In this document: positions 1-8,961 of the stretch, in pieces
Layout: each line of letters begins with the position of its first letter
How positions within the stretch are numbered: the first letter of the stretch is position 1
NCBI GenBank assembly: GCA_910575055.1
Contig: CAJTDC010000014.1
Span: 1 to 64,000, forward strand
DNA: 64,000 nucleotides
Source of the DNA: Clostridia bacterium
GTDB lineage: Bacteria > Bacillota > Clostridia > Lachnospirales > Anaerotignaceae
Direction: 5' to 3'
Position numbers and translations under genes: made by a program
Notes under the pieces: model-generated
Seen by the model: the letters and a program-made list of their open reading frames with translations, nothing else
The model's database searches: none
What the model was told of the DNA's origin: nothing

Positions 1-84
1 CTGCCCGAAATAATAATGCGATGTTAAACCTTCAGTATCCCCTTTTAGGGGATTAGCAAGTAATACCCCTTCTAGGGGTTGGTC

Positions 85-108
85 AAACCACTAGTTTACT
101 AGTGGTTT
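85..108 (-). terminator. Hairpin downstream of the RpiR gene
   Basis: A perfect 10-bp stem (AAACCACTAG / CTAGTGGTTT) with a 4-nt loop lies just beyond the stop codon of the RpiR-family gene. The following T tract is weak, so termination is inferred from position and stem strength. Two further short hairpins (CCCCTTTTAGGGG and ACCCCTTCTAGGGGT) lie at about 39-80. Confidence 0.5.
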
Positions 109-114
109 TGATTG

Positions 115-978
115 TTAAAATAGTCCAACTTTTGAAAGATATTTGTCTATTTTTTTAAGTTTGTCTTCATTAGAGTAACCAACTTTTCTGCTAATAAAAG
201 AGCAAAGCAATTCACAAGCAAATACAACAGAAACATAAGAATTAAAAAAGGTGTTACTGTCTATGCTGATTGTTAAAAGCTGTGTAGCATATTGTGCTAA
301 AGGAGAGCTTGCTTTATCTGTTAGAAGTAATATTTTAGCACCTGCATCATATGCCATTTGTGCAGCAAGTAAATCCATTTCAGAATAACGAGGAAAACTA
401 ATAGCAATTAAACAATCGTTTTCTGTAATGTCAGATAAGTGGTCTATTACATTAAGTGCTGGATAAGACGTTTCGTGTACATTAGGTAACATATGTTTTA
501 AAAGTAAAAGAAGCATATCACCAATACCAGAATTTGCACGAGAAGCTAATATGTATTTATGATGACTGGATATTAGTGTATCGCTTGCTTGTTCAAACGC
601 CTGTATATCATTTGCATTAATCAGTGTTTTAATATTTTTTAAAATATTTGAAAAATAAGACTCTACAATACTGTTTTGGTCTAATTTTCCTATACTTAAT
701 TTTAATCGTTCTGAAGGAACGGTAATGTTTTCAGAAAGACTGTTTATTCTGTCAGTATATGTTTTTCGTATTGTTCTTTGAAAATCCATAAAACCAGAAT
801 AGCCCAATGTACGAGCAAAACGAATGACAGAGGAGTCACTTACATGAAGCCTTTTGGCCATATCTGTTGATGTAATAAAACACGCTTCTGCAAAATGGTC
901 TAATACAAACTCTGCAATAATTTTTTCTTTTTTTGTTAATCGTATGCCTTTCATTTGATTTCTAAGTTCTTCTGTCAT
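115..978 (-). CDS. RpiR-family transcriptional regulator (HTH + SIS)
   Basis: This 287-residue protein has the two-part RpiR layout. Residues 1-75 form a helix-turn-helix with the typical SDSSVIRFARTLGYSGF segment. A sugar-isomerase (SIS) sensor domain covers about residues 125-250 and includes the LIAISFPRYSEMD stretch. Family members bind DNA and sense phosphosugars, usually controlling a nearby sugar or amino-sugar catabolic operon. The target operon is not visible and may lie left of the window. Length is normal for the family (280-300). The gene is transcribed alone, divergently from the CIRCE-controlled unit. Family assignment is firm; the ligand is unknown. Confidence 0.9.
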   Translation of the reverse strand: MTEELRNQMKGIRLTKKEKIIAEFVLDHFAEACFITSTDMAKRLHVSDSSVIRFARTLGYSGFMDFQRTIRKTYTDRINSLSENITVPSERLKLSIGKLDQNSIVESYFSNILKNIKTLINANDIQAFEQASDTLISSHHKYILASRANSGIGDMLLLLLKHMLPNVHETSYPALNVIDHLSDITENDCLIAISFPRYSEMDLLAAQMAYDAGAKILLLTDKASSPLAQYATQLLTISIDSNTFFNSYVSVVFACELLCSFISRKVGYSNEDKLKKIDKYLSKVGLF

Positions 979-1158
979 ATTTTAATCACTCCAAATTTAT
1001 CAGATGTTAGTAATGTGGATAGGACTAATTTGTAATTATATGTAAATAAAAACGAATTGTATCGTTATTATAATTGATATTTAACCACAATATGGAATTA
1101 TTTTCAATAAAAAAAGTATACAAAAAACAGAAATTTTTATTTTTTTTATAAAATATTG

Positions 1159-1185
1159 TTAGCACTCTTTACAAGTGAGTGCTAA
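1159..1185 (+). promoter_or_regulatory. CIRCE operator (HrcA binding site)
   Basis: The sequence TTAGCACTC-N9-GAGTGCTAA is an exact match to the CIRCE consensus, the inverted repeat bound by the heat-shock repressor HrcA. It overlaps the promoter listed next, so bound HrcA would block RNA polymerase. It places the Imm42-like gene and clpB under heat-shock control. This is the main content of the 325-bp gap between the RpiR gene and the Imm42-like gene. Confidence 0.95.
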
Positions 1186-1196
1186 TAGTGTATACT
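1168..1196 (+). promoter_or_regulatory. SigA-type promoter of the clpB unit
   Basis: A -35 box TTTACA (1168-1173), a 17-bp spacer and a -10 box TATACT (1191-1196) form a good housekeeping promoter. The -35 lies in the 9-nt centre of the CIRCE element and the right CIRCE arm fills most of the spacer, the classic arrangement for HrcA repression. Confidence 0.8.
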
Positions 1197-1238
1197 AATA
1201 ACGTAAAATAAATAAAAAAGTAAAAGGAAGTCTTAAAT

Positions 1239-1268
1239 ATGAAATGGAATAAATGTTATTTTTGGTAG
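1239..1268 (+). CDS. Possible 9-residue leader peptide ORF
   Basis: A short ORF encodes MKWNKCYFW between the CIRCE promoter and the Imm42-like gene. It has an AGGAAG ribosome-binding-like sequence about 8 nt upstream of its ATG. It could be a translated leader or chance. No terminator/antiterminator pair is visible after it. Listed with low confidence because it sits in the 5' leader of a regulated operon. Confidence 0.2.
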   Translation: MKWNKCYFW

Positions 1269-1303
1269 TAATACTATAGAAAAATGACAAAGAAGGGATA
1301 AAA

Positions 1304-1825
1304 ATGATATTAGGAAATCCATATAAATTTGCTATTATCATACAAACAATAAAACAATGGAATAAAGAGGAAAGTGCTGATAATCCATTTTGTAATGGAG
1401 TACTACTTTTTTGTATTGATGGTAATATTTATACAGAAGAAATTTTGACAGCAACATTAAAAACAGAAGTATATATGTTACTAGAAAATTTACATAATAT
1501 TTCTGTTGATAAAAAGATATACCATATGAAAAAAGAAAAAGCATTTAAAAAAATGTATCATTTGATATTTTCAGAAGAATATACAGATATTAAGTATTAT
1601 TTTAACATATCACCATATTGTTTTTTAGATAATCAATATTATGTATTTGCAGTAAGTGATGGCACTAATATAAGAATTTTAGCAAGTAAATTAAAGTATA
1701 TTAAAAAGTATTCCAATCATAAGCTAAAAAATATTAATGTTAATGAGGCAATTATTAGTATGAAGGAATTAAATGATATAATATATAAATTAGAAAAATT
1801 TGATTATTTTCATGATGTAACATAA
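1304..1825 (+). CDS. Imm42-like immunity-family protein
   Basis: This 173-residue soluble protein opens with MILGNPYKFAI followed by a variable region and an FCIDGNIY segment, which resembles the Imm42 family of polymorphic-toxin immunity proteins (recognised by eye, not by search). No cognate toxin gene lies next to it, so it may be an orphan immunity gene or a co-opted protein. It is the first gene after the CIRCE promoter and is followed 28 bp later by clpB, whose own ribosome binding site (AAGGAGGTAA) lies in that gap. Co-transcription with clpB is inferred. The cellular role is unknown. Confidence 0.6.
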   Translation: MILGNPYKFAIIIQTIKQWNKEESADNPFCNGVLLFCIDGNIYTEEILTATLKTEVYMLLENLHNISVDKKIYHMKKEKAFKKMYHLIFSEEYTDIKYYFNISPYCFLDNQYYVFAVSDGTNIRILASKLKYIKKYSNHKLKNINVNEAIISMKELNDIIYKLEKFDYFHDVT

Positions 1826-1853
1826 ACTGTGTAGAATTTAAGGAGGTAATATT

Positions 1854-4451
1854 ATGAATTTACAAAAATATACACAAAAATCAATTGAAGCAATACAAAA
1901 TACACAAACCGTTGCAGCAGAATATCAAAATCCTCAAATTGAACAACAACATTTATTATATACATTGTTAACACAACAAGATGGATTAATACCACAACTT
2001 TTAATTAATATAGGCGTAAATATCAATGGTATTGTGAATAAAGTGCAAGAGGAAATAGCAAAATTGCCTCATGTTTCAGGAAGTAGAGAGGCTACAAAAG
2101 TTTATATTTCGTCTGATGTAGATAAAGTTTTTGTAAAATCAGAAAAATTGGCGGATAGTATGAAAGATGATTATGTGTCAGTTGAGCATTTGTTTTTATC
2201 ACTTATTACAAGTCCTAATAGTATATTGAAAAAAATATTTGAGGAGTATAACATAGATAGAACAAATTTTACAAAAGCACTTGTAAAAGTAAGAGGAAAT
2301 ACAAGAGTAACAAGTGATAGTCCAGAAGAAACATATGATGCACTGAAAAAATATGGTACAGATTTGGTAGAAAAAGCAAGAAACCAAAAATTAGACCCTG
2401 TGATAGGCAGAGATGATGAAATTAGAAATGTCATCAGAATACTGTCCAGAAAGACAAAAAATAATCCTGTGTTGATAGGAGAACCTGGAGTTGGTAAAAC
2501 AGCTATAGCAGAAGGTTTAGCACAGAGAATTGTAAAAGAAGATGTTCCAAATAGCTTAAAAGAAAAAACAATATTTTCTCTAGATATGGGTTCGCTAATT
2601 GCAGGGGCAAAATTTAGAGGAGAATTTGAGGAAAGATTAAAAGCGGTATTAAATGAAGTCAAAAAGAGCGATGGTAAAATTATATTGTTTATAGATGAAT
2701 TGCATACTATTGTAGGAGCAGGTAAAGCAGATGGTGCTATGGATGCAGGAAATTTATTAAAGCCTATGTTGGCAAGAGGAGAACTGCATTGTATTGGAGC
2801 AACAACATTAAATGAATATAAACAATATATTGAGAAAGATCCAGCATTAGAAAGAAGATTTCAGCCTGTACTTGTAAGTGAACCAACAGTAGAAGATACT
2901 ATTGCTATATTAAGAGGATTAAAAGAGAGATATGAAGTATATCATGGTGTAAAAATACAAGATCAAGCTATTATTGCAGCGGCAACGCTTTCTAATCGAT
3001 ATATTTCAGATAGATTTTTACCAGATAAGGCAATAGACTTGATAGATGAAGCCTGTGCTATGATAAGAACAGAAATTGACTCTATGCCTACAGAACTAGA
3101 TGTTATACAAAGAAAAATTATACAATATGAAATTGAAGAAGCAGCACTCAAAAAAGAAAATGATAAAATATCAAAAGAACATTTGGAAGAAATACAAAAA
3201 GAACTAGCAGAAACAAGAGAATGTTTTAATCAATTAAAAGCAAAATGGGAAAATGAAAAAGCAGACATCAATAGCGTGCAAAAATTGAGAGAACAAATTG
3301 AAAGTACAAATAGTGAAATTGAAGCAGCAGAAAGAAAATATGACTTAAATAAAGCAGCAGAATTAAAATATGGTAAACTGCCTCAATTACAAAAAGAATT
3401 AGAGCAAAAAGAGAAAGAAGCAGAACAAAATGGTATGAAGAATTCTCTTCTTCGTGATAAAGTAACAGAGGAAGAAATTGCTAGAATTATAGAAAGATGG
3501 ACAGGAATACCAGTATCAAAACTGATGGAAGGAGAAAAAGAAAAACTAATTCATTTAGAAGAAATACTTCACGAAAGAGTAATAGGACAAGAAGAAGCTG
3601 TTACAAAAGTTTCTGAAGCGATTATTAGAAGTAGAGCAGGTATACAAAATCCTAATAGACCAATAGGCTCATTTTTGTTTTTAGGTCCAACTGGTGTAGG
3701 TAAAACAGAATTAGCAAAATCACTTGCAGAATGTTTGTTTGATGATGAAAAAAATATGATACGTATTGATATGACGGAGTATATGGAAAAGTTTTCTGTA
3801 TCTCGTTTGATAGGAGCACCTCCAGGATATGTAGGATATGAGGAGGGAGGACAACTTACAGAAGCTGTCAGAAGAAAACCTTATGCTGTAGTATTATTTG
3901 ATGAAGTAGAAAAAGCACACCCAGATGTATTTAATATATTGTTACAAGTGCTTGACGACGGACATATTACAGACTCTCAAGGTAGAACAGTTGACTTTAA
4001 AAATACCATTATTATATTGACATCAAATTTAGGTTCCCCTTATTTGTTAGATGGTATAGATGAGATGGGAGAAATTACAAATGATGCAAGAGTAAAAGTG
4101 GAGGAACTTTTAAGAAAATCATTTAGACCAGAATTTTTAAATAGATTAGATGAAATTGTATTCTATAAACCATTAACAAAACAAAATATTACTAATATTA
4201 TTGATTTAATATTAAAAGACCTTAATAAAAGAATGGCTGAAAAACAACTGCAATGTACTGTTACAGAAAGTGCAAAACAACTTATTATTGAACAAGGATA
4301 TGACCCTGTTTATGGTGCAAGGCCACTCAAAAGGTATGTACAAAGACATGTTGAAACACTTGTTGCCAAAAAGATAATACAAGAGGATTTAGAACCAGAT
4401 ACTGTATTGACAGTAGATGTAGATGATAGAAACAATTTATTTGTAAAATAA
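1854..4451 (+). CDS. clpB: ATP-dependent disaggregase ClpB
   Basis: This 865-residue Hsp100 protein rescues aggregated proteins together with DnaK. The order is a Clp N-terminal domain (1-145), a first AAA+ module with Walker A GEPGVGKT at about 209-216 and Walker B near LFIDELHT, a long charged coiled-coil middle domain (about 400-530) that separates ClpB from ClpA/ClpC, a second AAA+ module with GPTGVGKT at about 611-618, and a C-terminal domain with the conserved YGARPLKR segment. The length matches the family. The start is set by AAGGAGGTAA about 8 bp upstream. Regulation by HrcA follows from the perfect CIRCE element upstream of the preceding gene. Confidence 0.97.
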   Translation: MNLQKYTQKSIEAIQNTQTVAAEYQNPQIEQQHLLYTLLTQQDGLIPQLLINIGVNINGIVNKVQEEIAKLPHVSGSREATKVYISSDVDKVFVKSEKLADSMKDDYVSVEHLFLSLITSPNSILKKIFEEYNIDRTNFTKALVKVRGNTRVTSDSPEETYDALKKYGTDLVEKARNQKLDPVIGRDDEIRNVIRILSRKTKNNPVLIGEPGVGKTAIAEGLAQRIVKEDVPNSLKEKTIFSLDMGSLIAGAKFRGEFEERLKAVLNEVKKSDGKIILFIDELHTIVGAGKADGAMDAGNLLKPMLARGELHCIGATTLNEYKQYIEKDPALERRFQPVLVSEPTVEDTIAILRGLKERYEVYHGVKIQDQAIIAAATLSNRYISDRFLPDKAIDLIDEACAMIRTEIDSMPTELDVIQRKIIQYEIEEAALKKENDKISKEHLEEIQKELAETRECFNQLKAKWENEKADINSVQKLREQIESTNSEIEAAERKYDLNKAAELKYGKLPQLQKELEQKEKEAEQNGMKNSLLRDKVTEEEIARIIERWTGIPVSKLMEGEKEKLIHLEEILHERVIGQEEAVTKVSEAIIRSRAGIQNPNRPIGSFLFLGPTGVGKTELAKSLAECLFDDEKNMIRIDMTEYMEKFSVSRLIGAPPGYVGYEEGGQLTEAVRRKPYAVVLFDEVEKAHPDVFNILLQVLDDGHITDSQGRTVDFKNTIIILTSNLGSPYLLDGIDEMGEITNDARVKVEELLRKSFRPEFLNRLDEIVFYKPLTKQNITNIIDLILKDLNKRMAEKQLQCTVTESAKQLIIEQGYDPVYGARPLKRYVQRHVETLVAKKIIQEDLEPDTVLTVDVDDRNNLFVK

Positions 4452-4482
4452 TGTTTTTATTGTAATGAATTATGATTTTGTA

Positions 4483-4511
4483 TTGATAGATGGTAAAAAA
4501 TGAGATATAAT
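4483..4511 (+). promoter_or_regulatory. SigA-type promoter of the ZTP-riboswitch unit
   Basis: TTGATA (4483-4488), a 17-bp spacer and a perfect TATAAT (4506-4511) lie about 25 bp upstream of the riboswitch. Transcription would begin just before the aptamer. Confidence 0.75.
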
Positions 4512-4535
4512 AAAAAAAAATAAATAAACATTTGT

Positions 4536-4626
4536 ATAACTGGCGGAAGTGGATAGAACCACAGGGAGTACAAATGGAAAAGCCGACCGCCTGGGCATCA
4601 TATAGAAATACCCAGACGGTTTTTTC
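4536..4626 (+). promoter_or_regulatory. ZTP (pfl) riboswitch with transcription terminator
   Basis: The leader carries the hallmarks of the ZTP/ZMP (pfl) riboswitch: an ACTGGCGGAAGTGGA segment, ACCACAGGGAG, and the conserved CCGCCTGGGCA element (4588-4598). The 3' element also forms the left arm of a terminator hairpin (ACCGCCTGGG pairing with CCCAGACGGT, 4586-4620) followed by TTTTTT. Ligand binding would sequester the left arm and allow read-through. ZMP accumulates when 10-formyl-tetrahydrofolate is short, and PurH, the second gene downstream, consumes ZMP. This fits known biology of the class. Confidence 0.92.
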
Positions 4627-4682
4627 AGTTTTATATAAAATATTGGTATCTCGAATGAACTTGCAATATCGGGAGGCAAAAT

Positions 4683-5522
4683 ATGAATAGAAAAGCAATG
4701 GCAAAAGAAACATTAGAAATTATAAGACAAGGGTACTATGAACCAACAGTAAAAAATGAAACTAAACAAAAATTAGAAAAAAAGCAGATTGTAATAAAAG
4801 AAGCTATAAGGAACTCTATTGAACATAGTATATTAATTTCCCCTATAGAGGGGGAGAAAATGATTGAAAAATATACTGTATGTGAATGTTGTAATCAACC
4901 AGAAACAAGAGTTGAAAATATTTCTACAGTAGAAGCTATCCATATACTTACGACAGAGGGAAAAACAGATATTGGTGTATTAAATTTTGCAAGTGCAAAA
5001 AATCCAGGAGGCGGTTTTTTAAACGGAGCTAAAGCACAAGAGGAAAGTATAACCGTTTCAAGTACTCTATATACTACATTGATAGCACATGAACAATATT
5101 ATAAAGAGAATAGAGCTAATAAATCTATGATGTATTTAGATTATGGTATTTATTCTCCAGAAGTGGTATTTTTTCGTGATGGGGCGTTTCGATTAACAGA
5201 AACATTTGTAAAGGCTTCTGTACTAACATTACCAGCAGTGAATATGGGTCAAGTGCTTTTAAAAGGAGAAAATGAAGAACAGGCTAAAAAAGTTATGCGT
5301 CGAAGAATGAAATTAGCTCTAGCAATTTTTGCAGAGCAAAAAGCAAAGCATATAATACTTGGAGCTTATGGATGTGGAGTATTCAAAAATGACCCTAATA
5401 TGGTTGCAATGTGGTGGAAAGAACTTATGAATGAAGGAATGGGACAATATTTTGATACAGTATTTTATGCTGTTTTAGACCATTCTAAAGAACAATATTG
5501 TATAAAGGCTTTTCAAAAGTAA
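4683..5522 (+). CDS. PARG-like macrodomain hydrolase (TIGR02452 family)
   Basis: This 279-residue protein carries the poly(ADP-ribose) glycohydrolase signature GGG-x(6-8)-QEE as NPGGGFLNGAKAQEE at about residues 107-122, in a macrodomain-type fold. The N-terminal 60 residues are helical and charged, typical of the bacterial TIGR02452/DUF2263 group. Enzymes with this signature remove ADP-ribose from targets; the substrate here is unknown. It is the first gene after the ZTP riboswitch and sits 48 bp upstream of purH, so it should rise when ZMP/ZTP accumulates. That link to purine/folate stress is inference. Start chosen from the GGGAGGCAAAAT ribosome binding site. Confidence 0.85.
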   Translation: MNRKAMAKETLEIIRQGYYEPTVKNETKQKLEKKQIVIKEAIRNSIEHSILISPIEGEKMIEKYTVCECCNQPETRVENISTVEAIHILTTEGKTDIGVLNFASAKNPGGGFLNGAKAQEESITVSSTLYTTLIAHEQYYKENRANKSMMYLDYGIYSPEVVFFRDGAFRLTETFVKASVLTLPAVNMGQVLLKGENEEQAKKVMRRRMKLALAIFAEQKAKHIILGAYGCGVFKNDPNMVAMWWKELMNEGMGQYFDTVFYAVLDHSKEQYCIKAFQK

Positions 5523-5570
5523 AGGACACTTTTTATTAATATAAAGAAGTTTTAAAAGGAGGATATTTTT

Positions 5571-7127
5571 ATGAAACGTGCATTAATTAGTGTGTCTGAT
5601 AAAACAGGCATAGTAGAATTTGCAAAAGAGTTGTCTAGTTTGGGAGTAGAAATTATATCTACAGGAGGAACTTATCATACATTACAAAATGCTGGTATTT
5701 CCTGTGTTGGTATTTCAAGTGTAACTAATTTTCCAGAATGTTTAGATGGTAGAGTAAAAACATTGCACCCTTCTATACACGCAGGTATACTTGCTATAAG
5801 AGGAAATACAGAACATATGAAACAACTTTCAGAATTAGGTATTGATACCATTGATATGGTTATAGTAAATTTATATCCTTTTAAACAGACCATATTAAAA
5901 GAGGGAGTAACAAGAGAGCAAGCGATAGAAAATATTGACATTGGCGGACCAACTATGATAAGAGCAGCAGCAAAAAATTATCAAGATGTAGCAGTGATTA
6001 TAGACCCAGAAGATTATAATAAAGTGCTTTCAGAATTAAAACAAAATAATGATATTTCATTAGAAACAAAATTTTATTTAAGTGCAAAAGTATTTATGCA
6101 CACAGCACATTATGACAGTTTGATAGCAGATTATATGAAAAAACAGGCAGGTATAGAACAATTTCCAAATACATTAAGTTTAACATATGAAAAAGTACAA
6201 GAAATGAGATATGGAGAAAATCCTCATCAAAAAGCAGCATTTTATGCAGAAGTAGGCACAAGTAAAGGCGTTTTGACAAATGCGGTGCAACTTCACGGAA
6301 AAGAACTTTCATTTAATAATATTAATGATACAAATGGTGCTTTAGAACTGCTTAAAGAGTATGAAGAACCTACTATTGTAGCTTGTAAACACGCTAACCC
6401 TTGTGGTGTAGCAAGTGCAGAAAATATTTATGATGCTTATATGAAGGCATATAATTCAGACCCTGTTTCGATATTTGGAGGTATTGTTGTTTCCAATAGA
6501 GAAATAGATAAAAAAACAGCAGAAGAAATTAATAAAATATTTGTAGAAATTGTACTTGCACCATCTTTTGAAAAAGAAGCACTTGAAATATTGGAAAAAA
6601 AGAAAAATATTCGTTTAATGACATTACAAGACATTACACAAAAACAACCAGCAGGCTCTATTGACATTAAAAAAGTATCTGGTGGTATATTAGTACAAGA
6701 TATAGATAATAAATTACTTGTTGAACAAGATTTAAAAGTAGTAACACAAAGAAAGCCTTCTGATAAAGAAATGGAAGATTTACTATTTACGTGGAAAATG
6801 GTAAAATACACAAAATCAAATGGTATAGCAATAGCAAAAGATAAACAATCTGTAGGCATTGGACCAGGACAAGTAAATAGAATATGGGCTTGTGAACAAG
6901 CAATAGAACATGGTATAAACCATTTGGGAGAAGAAACAGTAAAAGGTGCAGTATTAGCTTCTGATGCCTTTTTCCCATTCCCAGATTGTGTAGAAGCGTG
7001 TGCAAAAGCAGGTATTACAGCGATTATACAGCCAGGTGGTTCTATACGTGACCAAGAATCAATTGATGCTTGTGATAAAGCAGGTATTGCTATGGTATTT
7101 ACAGGTATGAGACATTTTAGACATTAA
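5571..7127 (+). CDS. purH: Bifunctional AICAR transformylase / IMP cyclohydrolase PurH
   Basis: This 518-residue enzyme performs the last two steps of IMP synthesis. AICAR (ZMP) is formylated with 10-formyl-THF, then the ring is closed. The N-terminal MGS-like cyclohydrolase domain spans about 1-145 (opening [17 protein letters not shown]). The transformylase domain follows, with the catalytic KHANPCG motif near residues 271-277 and a C-terminal end in TGMRHFRH, as in the family. Length is normal. The ribosome binding site is AAAGGAGGATAT. The unit is ended by the hairpin at 7135-7166 and controlled by the ZTP riboswitch upstream, whose ligand is PurH's own substrate or its triphosphate. Confidence 0.97.
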   Translation: MKRALISVSDKTGIVEFAKELSSLGVEIISTGGTYHTLQNAGISCVGISSVTNFPECLDGRVKTLHPSIHAGILAIRGNTEHMKQLSELGIDTIDMVIVNLYPFKQTILKEGVTREQAIENIDIGGPTMIRAAAKNYQDVAVIIDPEDYNKVLSELKQNNDISLETKFYLSAKVFMHTAHYDSLIADYMKKQAGIEQFPNTLSLTYEKVQEMRYGENPHQKAAFYAEVGTSKGVLTNAVQLHGKELSFNNINDTNGALELLKEYEEPTIVACKHANPCGVASAENIYDAYMKAYNSDPVSIFGGIVVSNREIDKKTAEEINKIFVEIVLAPSFEKEALEILEKKKNIRLMTLQDITQKQPAGSIDIKKVSGGILVQDIDNKLLVEQDLKVVTQRKPSDKEMEDLLFTWKMVKYTKSNGIAIAKDKQSVGIGPGQVNRIWACEQAIEHGINHLGEETVKGAVLASDAFFPFPDCVEACAKAGITAIIQPGGSIRDQESIDACDKAGIAMVFTGMRHFRH

Positions 7128-7134
7128 TGAGTAC

Positions 7135-7173
7135 TCCCTCTACAAACGTATGTGTTTGTAGAGGGAATTTTAT
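7135..7173 (+). terminator. Rho-independent terminator after purH
   Basis: A 13-bp perfect stem (TCCCTCTACAAAC / GTTTGTAGAGGGA) with a 6-nt loop, followed by ATTTTAT, closes the riboswitch unit shortly after the purH stop. Confidence 0.85.
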
Positions 7174-7187
7174 AATATGGAGGAATT

Positions 7188-8231
7188 ATGAAAGATTTAA
7201 GTAATATTGTACAACATTTGGTATTATGGTATCAAAAAAATGCACGTGTGTTGCCTTGGAGAGAAAATACTTGTGCATATGGTGTATGGATATCTGAAAT
7301 TATGTTACAACAGACAAGAGTAGAAGCAGTAAAAGAGTATTATGTGCGATTTTTAGAAGAATTGCCTACAGTAAAACATTTAGCAGAAGTGTCTGATGAA
7401 AAGTTGTTAAAACTTTGGCAAGGACTAGGATATTATAGTAGAGCAAAAAACTTAAAAAAGGCTGCTATAGAAATTATGGAAAAATATTATGGAGAAATTC
7501 CTAATGACTATCATAAATTGCTTCAGTTAAAAGGTATAGGAGAATATACAGCAGGAGCAATTTGTTCCATTGCTTTTGGAAAGCCTGAGGCAGCAATAGA
7601 TGGTAATGTTTTGAGAGTAATGACAAGATTGTATGCAGATGATAGAGATATTATGAGCAAAACATTGAGAAAAGAATATACAGAAAGTATTAAACAAGTT
7701 TTAAAATGTACTCAACCAAATATTTTTAATCAGGCATTAATGGAACTAGGAGCAACAATTTGTTTGCCAAATGGCATACCAAAATGTGAACAATGTCCTA
7801 TAAAGCAACATTGTAAAGCATATGAACAAAATAATATATTAGAATTTCCCCACAAAGCTGCAAAAAAACAAAGACGCATTGAAAATCGTATGATGTTTTT
7901 TATATTATGTCAAAATAAATTAGCATTGCATAAAAGAGAAGAGAAAGGACTGCTTTCTAATTTATGGGAATTACCTAATGCTTTGACAGAAAAGACAAGT
8001 ACAGAACAACTTTTATATTGGGGCATAAATTATAATAATATCAAAGAAATGGGAGAAGCAAAACATGTATTTACGCATATAGAGTGGCATATGCAAGGGT
8101 ATTTAGTTTTTGCGAATTCTTTTGAAAATACTTCTAATTTTGTATGGGTAACACAAAATGATTTACAACAAGAGTATGCTTTGCCTTCTGCATTCAGCAA
8201 ATATATAAAAAAAGGGTGGGATATGGTATGA
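7188..8231 (+). CDS. mutY: A/G-specific adenine glycosylase MutY
   Basis: This 347-residue base-excision-repair enzyme removes adenine mispaired with 8-oxoguanine. The catalytic glutamate lies in WISEIMLQQT (E37). A helix-hairpin-helix (LKGIGEYTAGAI) is followed by the conserved aspartate in AAIDGNVLRV. The iron-sulfur cysteines near residues 192-208 are spaced C-x7-C-x2-C-x5-C, one residue longer in the first gap than usual. The C-terminal 110 residues are the Nudix-like 8-oxoG recognition domain, including HVFTHIEWHM. The start follows a TATGGAGGAATT ribosome binding site. The 3' end overlaps the next gene by an ATGA junction. Confidence 0.95.
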   Translation: MKDLSNIVQHLVLWYQKNARVLPWRENTCAYGVWISEIMLQQTRVEAVKEYYVRFLEELPTVKHLAEVSDEKLLKLWQGLGYYSRAKNLKKAAIEIMEKYYGEIPNDYHKLLQLKGIGEYTAGAICSIAFGKPEAAIDGNVLRVMTRLYADDRDIMSKTLRKEYTESIKQVLKCTQPNIFNQALMELGATICLPNGIPKCEQCPIKQHCKAYEQNNILEFPHKAAKKQRRIENRMMFFILCQNKLALHKREEKGLLSNLWELPNALTEKTSTEQLLYWGINYNNIKEMGEAKHVFTHIEWHMQGYLVFANSFENTSNFVWVTQNDLQQEYALPSAFSKYIKKGWDMV

Positions 8232-8782
8232 ATTTTTTAGAAGAAATTAAATTATATGAACCACAAAATGAACAAGAACAAAAAGACAAATTTGTTATGA
8301 TGCAATATATTGTAATGTTTTATGACAAAATAGCATATCGTAGTAATATGCTTTTTCATATGACAGCATCAGCTATAGTATGTAATGAAAATAAAGATAA
8401 AGTGCTTATGATATATCATAAAATTTATCAATCGTGGTCGTGGTTAGGTGGACACGCAGATGGTGAATATGATTTACAAAAAACAGCAATAAAAGAAGTA
8501 CAAGAAGAAACAGGCATTTCAGAATTAAAAGCTATGAAAAATGGCATTGTATCCCTTGATATTTTAACAGTAGAAGGGCATTATAAAAATGAGGAATATG
8601 TTTGTCCTCATATTCATTTAAACGTAACATATTGTTTTATAGCATCAGAAAAAAGTAAATTAACACTAAATGAAATAGAAACAGAAGGTGTAAAATGGAT
8701 ACCTATTTCAGAAATAACACAATATTGTACAGAAGCGAAAATGCTTCCTATTTATCAAAAAATAATACAAAGAATAAAATAA
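8228..8782 (+). CDS. Nudix hydrolase
   Basis: This 184-residue protein has a Nudix box around GGHADGEYDLQKTAIKEV plus QEETGI, continuing the family pattern GX5EX7REUXEEXGU. The REUXEE half is intact (KEVQEETGI), but the first glutamate position aligns with a tyrosine. Family members hydrolyse nucleoside diphosphates linked to other groups; the substrate is not predictable. I chose the ATG at 8228, which overlaps the mutY stop as ATGA; a GTG 12 bp upstream is possible. Translational coupling with mutY suggests a shared role in nucleotide-pool or oxidative-damage hygiene, which is inference. Confidence 0.85.
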   Translation: MNFLEEIKLYEPQNEQEQKDKFVMMQYIVMFYDKIAYRSNMLFHMTASAIVCNENKDKVLMIYHKIYQSWSWLGGHADGEYDLQKTAIKEVQEETGISELKAMKNGIVSLDILTVEGHYKNEEYVCPHIHLNVTYCFIASEKSKLTLNEIETEGVKWIPISEITQYCTEAKMLPIYQKIIQRIK

Positions 8783-8893
8783 TAAAAAAGTATAGTATCA
8801 TATAATGTATATTATAAACGAAAAAATAAAAAATATGAACTATTTTTTAGTATTTTTTTCAATAGGTTATATTTTAATGATAACTACTATTAT

Positions 8894-8922
8894 TTGACTT
8901 TTTTTCTCTTTTGTAATACAAT
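8894..8922 (+). promoter_or_regulatory. SigA-type promoter before the GNAT gene
   Basis: TTGACT (8894-8899), a 17-bp spacer and TACAAT (8917-8922) lie 40 bp upstream of the TTG start of the acetyltransferase gene. This probably drives the three genes through the cation-efflux gene. Confidence 0.65.
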
Positions 8923-8961
8923 GTAGCAGAAATAGACGTTGAATAAGAAAAGAGTGATATT

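Noticed and set aside
2171-2662. Minus-strand ORF inside clpB
   Set aside because: It is a shadow of clpB, whose frame is fully supported by motifs.
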